NCBI GenBank assembly: GCA_902168185.1
Contig: CABHOV010000077.1
Span: 1-64,000 of the forward strand
Reading direction: 5' to 3'
DNA length: 64,000 nucleotides
From: an uncultured Bacteroides sp.
GTDB taxonomy: Bacteria > Bacteroidota > Bacteroidia > Cytophagales > Cyclobacteriaceae
Position numbers and translations under genes: made by a program. Of this stretch, positions 17,710 through 25,996 are shown in pieces; position 1 is the stretch's first letter, and each line of letters opens with the position of its first letter. The notes beneath the pieces were generated by a model. It made no database searches, was not told the origin of the DNA, and was given only the letters and a program-made list of their open reading frames with translations.

Positions 17710-18144
17710 TTATATGGTTTCAGGGGTATGTATATTTTTGATAAAGGCAATCATTTCCGCCTGATCTGTGAATTGCGTGACTTCAATTCTTTCCGCTGCC
17801 TTTGCAGCTTTATCTTTTACATTGTTGGCAGAGATCTTCGATAGAATTTCAGCGGGGTCTAATAACTGTGCATGAAATAATTTTCTTCCGGCCAGATGTT
17901 GTATCATTCCGGGAAGCAAAATACTGACCACCCACTTTTGAGCCTCGATACTAATGATGCCCATTTTACGAACATCCGCTACAAACTTCTGCGTCTGCAA
18001 CGATCGGAATGCTTCCAGCAACGCAGTATTGATGGTTATGAACTGATCATCTCCCGTGACCTTACCGAGGTACTCCAGAAACAGGATGTCAACCTGCGGG
18101 TCGTAGTAAATTTTTGCGATTTTATCGCGGTAAAATTCCTTCAT
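17710..18144 (-). CDS. STAS/SpoIIAA-like small protein
   Basis: The ORF is open from 18234, but the likely start is the ATG at 18144 (MKEFYRDKIAKIYYD), giving 144 residues. The upstream extension has no family resemblance. The layout (I-A-K-I-Y-Y-D-P-Q-V-D-I-L-F-L-E-Y-L-G-K-V-T, then helix, then K-F-V-A-D-V-R-K-M-G-I-I) resembles the small SpoIIAA/STAS-like proteins of Bacteroidota. These are of unknown function, often near signalling genes. A second member of similar size and layout lies at 30685. The GAF sensor downstream on the same strand is a possible partner; that link is inference. Confidence 0.6.
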   Translation of the reverse strand: MKEFYRDKIAKIYYDPQVDILFLEYLGKVTGDDQFITINTALLEAFRSLQTQKFVADVRKMGIISIEAQKWVVSILLPGMIQHLAGRKLFHAQLLDPAEILSKISANNVKDKAAKAAERIEVTQFTDQAEMIAFIKNIHTPETI

Positions 18145-18679
18145 AGTCGCTCTCAAAGGAGATCTCTCTCTTCTATAATTTCCGATCTGCAAGATCGTGA
18201 TCATGGCCGAAAACGAAATAAAGATAAAGGACAAAAAAGTATACTTTGAGATCAGAAAACGCTAATCTTTCCTTGTGATACTATATGTATATACATTTTA
18301 GACTTTTCATTTTCGAGGCAAAAGCGGTGCTCCGTTACCACCGATGTTGTCAGATGAAGACGTTAAATCGCGGATGTATACATGCTCTTTTCGTCGTTGC
18401 ATTTGTTCGTTGATATAGTTTTTCCGGCAGGATATACTCCGATTTTGACTCTTTAACGAATTGACATCTCTGCCATATTTACCTTTCATCAGTGCCCGTT
18501 TTGGGTTGTCATTATGATGGTATTGTTATACTATAGGGGGTACTTGTCTGCAGTGGGTAGACTATTGATTACCTAATCTGCGATGTTTCGAGCCCCTCCC
18601 TGAAAACAAGAACGCTTTACTTTCATGCAAAAACCACGACCTGGCATTGGCCACGACTAACGGTTTTCAGTAAAATACG
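18145..18679. other. Intergenic region between STAS-like gene and GH42
   Basis: 535 bp of AT-rich DNA carrying the divergent promoters of the STAS-like gene (minus) and GH42 (plus). A short ORF on the minus strand (18307-18489) has no recognisable features and is not called. ATGTATATACAT near 18284-18295 is palindromic. No consensus TAnnTTTG box could be placed confidently. Confidence 0.4.
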
Positions 18680-20833
18680 ATGACAACTTTATTACATGTA
18701 TCCTGTCGGATCTCTAAACGTTCAAAAAAAATAGCAATCGCGTTCCTGCTTATTATTTATAGTCTCGGCAGCTCCATCGCAGTAGCACAGTCTTATTCCT
18801 TTCATGATATTTTGTTCGGCGTAGCGTATTACCATGAGTATATGCCTTACGAGCGGCTTGAGCAAGATGTAGCGTTAATGAAAGATGCCGGGATCAACTA
18901 CGTTCGTTTAGGTGAATCAACCTGGCAATTATGGGAGCCTAAAGAAGGAGAATTTGAATTCGCATGGATGGACCAAGTTGTAAGCGCGATGCATAAAGCA
19001 GGCATCAAAGTAATCATCGGCACACCCACGTATTCTATCCCGGCCTGGCTATACCATAAGTATCCGGAGATAACCGCCATGCAGGAGAATGGACAGCGAT
19101 TGAAATATGGCATCCGTCAAAATGTAGATTTAACGAATCCTATATATCAATACTATAGCCAAAGAATTATAAAGAGAATCGTAGAACATTATAAAGCAAA
19201 TCCCGCGGTTATAGGCTATCAGATTGATAACGAAACACATTCCAAGGGGCCGGATGATAAAGTGAATCACCTCCTATATATAGATTACCTCAAGAAGAAA
19301 TTTCAGACCGTTGACAAAGTAAATATAGTATGGGGTCTTAACTATTGGGGGCAAGCTATAAACGATTGGGACGAGTTGCATCCTGCCAGCGGATTCAATC
19401 ATCCCGGCTATCGGCTGGAGTGGGCGCGATACCAGCGATCTACGGTAACGGATTTCCTTTCCTGGCAGGCATCCATCGTTGAAAAATACAAAGCGCCCGC
19501 TCAATTTATTATGCACGACTTTGCCGGTGCTCTTCGCAGTGATTTGGATCAAAAGGCAATTTCAGCTGTACTCGATTATGCGGGTGTGAATATATATCAT
19601 TACGATCAGGATCGGTCCGATGGACTTCGCATCGCCATGCAGGGTGATTTCACGCGCTCGCTGAAAATGAAGAACTACCTGGTTCCTGAAACCAACGCAG
19701 CTTCCATCGGCTGGAATTCGAAAGAACAATTTCCTCCCTACGACGGGCAGCTAAGGCTAAACTACTACGCACATATCGGGTCGGGTGCCAACCTGGTTTC
19801 CTATTGGCATTGGCACTCTTTGCATAACGGCATTGAACAATACTGGAGAGGAGTTCTTCCCCATGACCTAAAACCCGGAAGAATATATAAAGAGATTAGC
19901 ACCATCGGCCATGAGCGTGAGAAACTCGGCAAGAAGCTGGTCAATATCAGGAAAAATAACAAGGTGGCGATTCTCTTTAGCGAGGACTCGGATGTTGCTC
20001 TCAACCTTCAACGGTTTGATAGCAATTTCAAGGGTACTGAAACCGGGCCGTGGGATGCTGAGGGAGCCTACCAGAAAATACTGACCAGGTTCTACAAAGT
20101 GCTATATGACCTAAATGTTGAAGTGGACTTTGTATTTGACAATACGGAAGATCTTAGCCGGTATCAGGTGCTGATCGTGCCATCCCTATATATAGCAGGC
20201 GAGGTAATGTTGAAAAGACTTAACGCTTTCGTGAAGAATGGCGGACACCTGGTGATGACGATGAAGAGTGGTTTTTGTGATGAATATTCATCTGTACGCC
20301 ATGAGATGATGCCCGCAGGTCTGACAGATATAGCAGGCTTTACCTACCAGGAATTCTCAACCTTGCGTTCGCCCGTTCCCTTGAAAGGTGATCCGTTCAA
20401 AGTATATGGTGAGAACTTTACCGAGCAATGGGCGGAGTTTTTACAGACGACCACAGCAAAGCCACTGGCTTTTTATGACCATCCTTTTTTCGGTAAATAT
20501 CCCGCAGTCGTACGCAATGATAGTGGTAAAGGAGCAATGACTTATTTTGGAACTATACCTTCTGAGAGTATCATTAAAAATATATTGACCTCTATTCTCA
20601 GTGAGCGAGATCTTCTTGGAGCAGATCAACAATTACCTGAGAAAATAAAAGTAAAACACGGTATCAGCAACAGCGAAAAGAACCTCCATTTCTACTATAA
20701 TTTTTCATCTGTCGAGCAAACGTTCCAGTATACTTATGCAGATGGAATTAATCTGATAACGAATCTGCCGATTCAAAAAAATACTCGGGTAACGATAAAA
20801 CCCTGGGATGTTGCAATTGTAGAAACTAAATAA
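18680..20833 (+). CDS. Secreted GH42 beta-galactosidase
   Basis: A 717-residue protein with a signal peptide (hydrophobic core IAIAFLLIIYSLGSSIA, cleaved after AVAQ). The TIM barrel begins F-G-V-A-Y-Y-H-E-Y-M-P. The acid/base E185 is in Q-I-D-N-E-T-H and the nucleophile E337 in L-V-P-E-T-N-A. A trimerisation/glutamine-amidotransferase-like middle domain (about residues 420-620) and a small C-terminal beta domain complete the GH42 architecture, so the length is normal. The family removes terminal beta-galactose. With GH74 next door it could trim galactosylated xyloglucan side chains; this specificity is inferred from context. It precedes the GH74 gene by 199 bp on the same strand. Confidence 0.92.
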   Translation: MTTLLHVSCRISKRSKKIAIAFLLIIYSLGSSIAVAQSYSFHDILFGVAYYHEYMPYERLEQDVALMKDAGINYVRLGESTWQLWEPKEGEFEFAWMDQVVSAMHKAGIKVIIGTPTYSIPAWLYHKYPEITAMQENGQRLKYGIRQNVDLTNPIYQYYSQRIIKRIVEHYKANPAVIGYQIDNETHSKGPDDKVNHLLYIDYLKKKFQTVDKVNIVWGLNYWGQAINDWDELHPASGFNHPGYRLEWARYQRSTVTDFLSWQASIVEKYKAPAQFIMHDFAGALRSDLDQKAISAVLDYAGVNIYHYDQDRSDGLRIAMQGDFTRSLKMKNYLVPETNAASIGWNSKEQFPPYDGQLRLNYYAHIGSGANLVSYWHWHSLHNGIEQYWRGVLPHDLKPGRIYKEISTIGHEREKLGKKLVNIRKNNKVAILFSEDSDVALNLQRFDSNFKGTETGPWDAEGAYQKILTRFYKVLYDLNVEVDFVFDNTEDLSRYQVLIVPSLYIAGEVMLKRLNAFVKNGGHLVMTMKSGFCDEYSSVRHEMMPAGLTDIAGFTYQEFSTLRSPVPLKGDPFKVYGENFTEQWAEFLQTTTAKPLAFYDHPFFGKYPAVVRNDSGKGAMTYFGTIPSESIIKNILTSILSERDLLGADQQLPEKIKVKHGISNSEKNLHFYYNFSSVEQTFQYTYADGINLITNLPIQKNTRVTIKPWDVAIVETK

Positions 20834-21032
20834 GATCACCTGCAAAAGCTAATGTATAACAGCACTAAATCCGCCACGGGGAATGGTATGCTTCAATGAG
20901 TATATATACCAGGCATGGCCGACGGTTGCGCGCTGTTGTTCCCAATAGATCACTTGTTTCGCTCTTGAGCATGAAAAGAAGTAGATGACATTAAAAAGTA
21001 GATAGCATTAAAGAATAATTTAATAGTAAGCA

Positions 21033-24000
21033 ATGAGAAAAAGAATTTTTACTTGTGCATTCGTATGGATTTGTTTCCTCTGTGGTTTGCAAACCTACGC
21101 TCAGTTTAAGAGTAACACGGTAGCCATTGGTGGTGGCGGATTCGTAACGGGTATTATATCCGATGTAAAAAGCGGAGATATATACTGTCGTACTGATGTA
21201 GGCGGTGCTTATCGATGGGATGCAGCAGGCAACCAGTGGGTACAAATATTGGACTGGATTTCTGACAGCCAGGGAGGGCTTTCGGGCGTGGAATCGCTGG
21301 CAATCGATCCGCAGAATCCCAACAATATATATATGCTTTGCGGCATCAGCTATTTGAGCTCGGGGATGACAGCGATAGTAAAATCAACTGATAAGGGAAA
21401 GACCTTCTCGGTTATCGATGTGACATCGAAGTTCAAGACACACGGAAATGGGTACGGTCGTGGCAATGGCGAGCGCCTTGTGGTAGACCCCAGCAATAGC
21501 AATGTTATTTTCTGTGGTACACGATACAACGGATTATGGAAAAGTAGTGATGCTGGAAACACGTGGATACAGGCCTGGGATGGCGTGACGGCTACTCCAA
21601 ACTCCAACGGTATCAGTTTTGTTTTATTCGATCCTGCCAGCGCGTCCGGTGGGGTAACCAAAACTATATACATCGGCATTTCACGAACTGGTGGTGCAAA
21701 TATATACAAGAGTATAGATGGAGGTATAACGTTCACGGATGTATCGGCAGATATACAGTTTATGCCACACCGTGCTGTGCTAAAGGGCACAGCGATGTAT
21801 GTTACGCTTGCTGATAGCGAAGGACCCGGAACCAGTGGAGCGGGTAGGGTATATAAACTCAATACTACTACAGGTGTGTGGACAAATGTTACTCCTCAAA
21901 GTAATAATCTTTCTTACGGAGGTGTTAACATCGATCCGGCAAATGTAAACAGGGTAGTGGTGTCAACAACGGGGATATATATAAATCATATGTATGGTAC
22001 TTCGTGGGGGGATTTTATTTATTTTTCTGCTGATGGTGGAGCCACCTGGACCTTAAAGAACGGAAGTGACAGCAAGTATGATAACAACGGTATCGGATGG
22101 TTCGATGGCATGGCACATTGGGTTGAAAGCATTGAGTTTGATCCGATGGATAGCAAAAAGGTACGGTCCGTCGGTGGCGCCGGGATCCTTACCTGCGGAG
22201 ACATCGATGCAGCAGTTCCTGTTTGGAAATTTGATGTGAAGGGAATCGAAGAAACAGCGCTCCTCGATGCTATATCTATACCGGGAGGTCCACTTGTTTC
22301 TGCCCTGGGTGATGTAGAGGGATTTGTTCACAGTGATCTAAATGCCTTTCCCGCAAAAAGGCACCAGCCCAGTGTTGGTACAAACAGGAGTATAGCTTAT
22401 GCGGGTAAGAGCACGAAAAAACTTGTGCGGGCAACCAACGAAGGAACCCATGTATACTACTCCACAGACCAGGGTGCTACATGGACTGGCTGTGCAACCA
22501 ACAAAGGTTCCGGAGGAAGAGTAGCCATAAGTGCTGATGGTGGTACTATACTTCACTGTCCCGATAACTCGTCCACTACCTACTATAGCACTGACAATGG
22601 TGCCAGCTGGATAGCTGCAGGCGGAAGTACGGTGACAGGCGCCATTCCTGCGGGTGACCTGGTAAACAGCAATTACTTCTACATCTTCAATGCGTCCACC
22701 GGACAGATGCTGACAAGCGCCAACAAAGGCGTAAGCTTCACGGTGACAGGAACCCCGGGGGCAACGTCGACACCGTGGACATCTACATTCATACGCACCG
22801 TACCTGGAAACGAAGGACATCTATGGGTGCCCTTGGTGGATAACGGTCTTAAATATTCTACCGATCACGGGGCTACCTACACAACCGTTACCAGCGTTAC
22901 GTATTGCAAAACGGTTGGCATCGGTAAAGCAATTTCATCCACTTCGTATCCTGCTATATATATCTGGGGAACTGTGAAGGGAGTAAGAGGACTTTTCAGA
23001 TCTGTAGATAAGGGAGCAACCTGGGTTAAAATGAATGACGATGCACATCAGTTTGGTGGAGCGGAGCTCATGCTGGGTGATCCCAATATTTTCGGAAGAG
23101 TCTATACGGGCAACACCTCAGCGCGTGGAATTGTATATTGGGACGATCTGACCAAATATACTCTTACCGCTACCATGGCACCCGCTGCCGGGGGTACTGT
23201 AAGCGGTGCAGGTACATATGCTATAGGAAGTACGACAACAGTCACTGCAACACCTGCAGCAGGATATACTTTTACAGGCTGGAGTGGCGATCTAACCGGA
23301 ACTGGCGCTTCCGCTACTGTAGACATGACCAGCGACAAGGCTGTTACGGCCAACTTCGAGCAAATTAAATATACCCTTACCACCACAGCAACACCGTCAG
23401 CTGGCGGTACGGTAAGCGGAGCGGGAACATACGCATCCGGCGCTACAGCAACGCTCACTGCTACACCCGCTACAGGATATACTTTTACAGGCTGGAGTGG
23501 TGATGCAACCGGGACGAATGCCAGCACTACAGTGACCATGACGGGCAATAAGTCCGTTACTGCAAACTTTCAGATAACCAAATATACTCTTACCGCTACA
23601 GCGTCACCCGCTGCCGGTGGTACAGTAAGCGGGGCAGGGTCATACACAACAGGAGCTACAGCAACGCTCACCGCTACACCCGCTACAGGATATACTTTTA
23701 CCGGCTGGAGTGGTGATGCAACGGGAAGTGCTTCTTCCATTACAGTGACCATGAGCGGCGATAAAAATGTGACAGCGAATTTTCAACTACAATCCAACAC
23801 AACAAAGTATACACTGGCCACAACAGCATCGCCATCGGACGGAGGAAGTATAGTGGGTGCGGGAATGTACGATGCAGGCAGTGAGGCGACCCTCACAGCA
23901 ACACCAGCAGCAGGATATACTTTTACCGGTTGGAGCGGCGATGTAACGGGAACTGCAGCCTCCGTTACTGTAACGATGAGCAGTAACAAAACGGTTACGG

Positions 24001-24512
24001 CCAACTTCAGCATAACCACCTTTACGCTTAGCGCTACCGTTGTGCCTGCAGCCGGAGGCTCGGTGACAGGAACAGGTTTCTATACCTCGGGTGCTATCGC
24101 AACGATTGAAGCAGTTGCAGCAGCCGGATATACGTTTATCAGCTGGAGTGGTGATATAGCGGGTACTGCTGCATCACAAACCGTAACCATGAACAGCGAT
24201 ATAGTTGTTCAGGCTAACTTTCAAGGTATAGATGAAGCTGCCTTAAAAATTCCCAAGCTCTTTTCTCCTGACAGCCGTGGTGACATGAGCACCGAAGCAT
24301 GGAACATTGAAAACGCATACCTGCTGGATGGTTGTGAAATTGTGATCTATAATCGCCAGGGTCAGAAAGTATATTCGTCTACAGGGTATACTACTCCTTG
24401 GGATGGAACTTCAAACGGCAGGCCACTTCCGGATGGCGCATACTTCTACGTCATTAGGCGTGCCGATAATTCGAAACAAACGGGTAGCGTAACCATTGCA
24501 CGACTGAAATGA
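21033..24512 (+). CDS. GH74 xyloglucanase with five InlB-like repeats and type B T9SS tail
   Basis: An 1159-residue secreted protein, signal peptide ending ...TYAQ. The GH74 double seven-bladed propeller spans about residues 25-705, with catalytic D55 (C-R-T-D-V-G-G-A-Y-R-W-D) and D427 (A-L-G-D-V-E-G-F-V-H), the positions of base and acid in characterised enzymes. Residues 709-1066 are five near-identical repeats of about 71 residues (Y-T-L-T-A-T...G-G-T-V-S-G-A-G-T-Y...G-Y-T-F-T-G-W-S-G-D) of the divergent InlB B-repeat type. The final 90 residues (L-F-S-P-D, I-Y-N-R-Q-G-Q-K-V-Y, W-D-G-T, L-P-D-G-A-Y-F-Y-V) are a gliding-type, type B T9SS sorting domain. GH74 cuts the xyloglucan backbone. 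Its stop overlaps the PorP/SprF start (ATGA). Confidence 0.92.
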   Translation: MRKRIFTCAFVWICFLCGLQTYAQFKSNTVAIGGGGFVTGIISDVKSGDIYCRTDVGGAYRWDAAGNQWVQILDWISDSQGGLSGVESLAIDPQNPNNIYMLCGISYLSSGMTAIVKSTDKGKTFSVIDVTSKFKTHGNGYGRGNGERLVVDPSNSNVIFCGTRYNGLWKSSDAGNTWIQAWDGVTATPNSNGISFVLFDPASASGGVTKTIYIGISRTGGANIYKSIDGGITFTDVSADIQFMPHRAVLKGTAMYVTLADSEGPGTSGAGRVYKLNTTTGVWTNVTPQSNNLSYGGVNIDPANVNRVVVSTTGIYINHMYGTSWGDFIYFSADGGATWTLKNGSDSKYDNNGIGWFDGMAHWVESIEFDPMDSKKVRSVGGAGILTCGDIDAAVPVWKFDVKGIEETALLDAISIPGGPLVSALGDVEGFVHSDLNAFPAKRHQPSVGTNRSIAYAGKSTKKLVRATNEGTHVYYSTDQGATWTGCATNKGSGGRVAISADGGTILHCPDNSSTTYYSTDNGASWIAAGGSTVTGAIPAGDLVNSNYFYIFNASTGQMLTSANKGVSFTVTGTPGATSTPWTSTFIRTVPGNEGHLWVPLVDNGLKYSTDHGATYTTVTSVTYCKTVGIGKAISSTSYPAIYIWGTVKGVRGLFRSVDKGATWVKMNDDAHQFGGAELMLGDPNIFGRVYTGNTSARGIVYWDDLTKYTLTATMAPAAGGTVSGAGTYAIGSTTTVTATPAAGYTFTGWSGDLTGTGASATVDMTSDKAVTANFEQIKYTLTTTATPSAGGTVSGAGTYASGATATLTATPATGYTFTGWSGDATGTNASTTVTMTGNKSVTANFQITKYTLTATASPAAGGTVSGAGSYTTGATATLTATPATGYTFTGWSGDATGSASSITVTMSGDKNVTANFQLQSNTTKYTLATTASPSDGGSIVGAGMYDAGSEATLTATPAAGYTFTGWSGDVTGTAASVTVTMSSNKTVTANFSITTFTLSATVVPAAGGSVTGTGFYTSGAIATIEAVAAAGYTFISWSGDIAGTAASQTVTMNSDIVVQANFQGIDEAALKIPKLFSPDSRGDMSTEAWNIENAYLLDGCEIVIYNRQGQKVYSSTGYTTPWDGTSNGRPLPDGAYFYVIRRADNSKQTGSVTIARLK
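23157..24230 (+). repeat. Five tandem ~213-bp coding repeats inside the GH74 gene
   Basis: Units start at about 23157, 23370, 23583, 23808 and 24021; spacing is 213, 213, 225 and 213 bp. They encode the InlB-like repeats, with the core GYTFTGWSGD conserved in four units and GYTFISWSGD in the last. Units 2 and 3 are most alike at the DNA level and the fifth is most diverged, as expected for stepwise duplication. The antisense reading frames over this block are repeat shadows, not genes. Confidence 0.9.
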
Positions 24513-25906
24513 GTTTACTTTTTAGAATATTATTTTTCGCTACATTATTCGTTGTAACGTATCCACTACATGCGCAGCAAAGTCCGGTATATAGTCACTA
24601 CTTTCTTAATCCGTTTTTATATAACCCATCATTTGTAGCGCCCAATGGGTACAACGAAGTATACCTGAATTATAGAAATCAGTGGGCAGGCGTTGAAGGC
24701 GCGCCGACTACCGGAACACTGAGTGTTCATTTACCACTGAGCTATAGGGCTGGTATTGCTTTCACGGGATACCAGGATAAAGCGGGCGTGTTAAAAACAA
24801 CTACGGGTCTTGCGACATTTGCCTACCAGATACACCTGGGTAGGAATGTCAATGATAATCACAAAATCGTGTTCGGGCTCTCGGCAGGGGTAACCAGTGT
24901 CTCCATTCAATCCGGAGATGGTTATGCAAACGACCCTGTAGTCGGAACCACATCATCATTCGAAGGACAATTCGGTATGCATTATCAACGCGGTAATTTT
25001 AAGCTTGCTTTTGCTATACCACGTCTTTTCAATTCCTATGTCGCTGCTGAAAACAACTTCAATAAAATTGGAATTAACCCGGTTCGTAATACCATATCAT
25101 CTGTGAGCTATAGTATATATTTCAATCAACGGATTGTGTTTGAACCGATGGTGATATACCGCACCAACGAAAACAGTGATGCCCAGCTGGAAGGTTTAGG
25201 TTCCTTGCGAATTAACAATGTGGCGTGGGTAGGCGCTTCCTATCGACAGCGCGCTGGGGCCTCTGCTTTTGCCGGCGTGAATATCAAAGACAAATTAAAA
25301 CTGGGATATGCCTATGAATTTGCAGCAGGTGACAAACGTGCTCTGGGTAGCGGTACACATGAAATACAATTGATTGTCCGGCTGGGAAAAAAAATCAAAA
25401 CGGAAGGGAAAGCTAAACTTAAAGATATAAATGTATCCCCACAGGCGATCGAATCAAGTGCTCCTGGCGTAGATGAAGATACAGCCGGGGAGGAGCAAGG
25501 CGCAGCAACGGAAAAGTTGAAGTCTCCCGAGGATACCGTCCAGCAGGAGCAGGCTACCAAATCATCAGAGCTTACCTCCGGCGGGCCAGCGCTTACCGAT
25601 ATACCGGCCGGGTCTGAAGATCAAAAGAAAGAGCCGGTAACATCACTTTCCGGAAATCGGTTATCCCCAGGACATTATGTGGTGGTAGGGGTATTCCACT
25701 CGGCGGGGTATGCAAAGAAATATGCATTTAACCTGAAGCGCGCCAAATACCCGGCAGATGTGGCGTACTACCCTGAAAAGCGTTATTATATAGTTCACAT
25801 GAATAATGCCCCTTCTACAAAAGAAGAAGCACAAAAGCTTTGCAACGAATACAGGCGCATGTCGCGCTATACCTTTCGCGACACGTGGATTATCAGTGTA
25901 GAATGA
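24509..25906 (+). CDS. PorP/SprF-family outer-membrane protein fused to a SPOR-like domain
   Basis: A 465-residue protein with signal peptide ending ...PLHAQ. Residues 24-310 are a PorP/SprF barrel (Q-Q-S-P-V-Y-S-H-Y-F-L-N-P-F-L-Y-N-P-S, then Y-R-N-Q-W-A-G-V-E-G-A-P, both family signatures). An acidic/Ser-Pro linker (about 315-385) leads to an approximately 75-residue SPOR-like module (G-H-Y-V-V-V-G-V-F, Y-Y-P-E-K-R-Y-Y-I-V-H, E-E-A-Q-K-L-C-N-E-Y-R). PorP/SprF proteins hold or receive type B T9SS substrates at the surface, and SPOR modules bind denuded peptidoglycan. The ATG overlaps the GH74 stop by four bases, so the two proteins are probably made together and act as cargo and outer-membrane partner. 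Confidence 0.9.
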   Translation: MSLLFRILFFATLFVVTYPLHAQQSPVYSHYFLNPFLYNPSFVAPNGYNEVYLNYRNQWAGVEGAPTTGTLSVHLPLSYRAGIAFTGYQDKAGVLKTTTGLATFAYQIHLGRNVNDNHKIVFGLSAGVTSVSIQSGDGYANDPVVGTTSSFEGQFGMHYQRGNFKLAFAIPRLFNSYVAAENNFNKIGINPVRNTISSVSYSIYFNQRIVFEPMVIYRTNENSDAQLEGLGSLRINNVAWVGASYRQRAGASAFAGVNIKDKLKLGYAYEFAAGDKRALGSGTHEIQLIVRLGKKIKTEGKAKLKDINVSPQAIESSAPGVDEDTAGEEQGAATEKLKSPEDTVQQEQATKSSELTSGGPALTDIPAGSEDQKKEPVTSLSGNRLSPGHYVVVGVFHSAGYAKKYAFNLKRAKYPADVAYYPEKRYYIVHMNNAPSTKEEAQKLCNEYRRMSRYTFRDTWIISVE

Positions 25907-25996
25907 TAACAATTTGTATCTTTAATAAAATTGATAAAAAATTATCGGATACCGGGTGGCCATAGTATTAGTTGATTTTAACTATCCAACGAAATC

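Noticed and set aside
18307-18489. A 60-residue minus-strand frame between the STAS-like and GH42 genes
   Set aside because: Composition and sequence show no domain, signal or conserved motif; likely chance in AT-rich DNA.
23102-24019. Long antisense reading frames over the GH74 repeat block
   Set aside because: They are frame shadows of the tandem InlB-like repeats, with repetitive V/P/A-rich translations and no family features.
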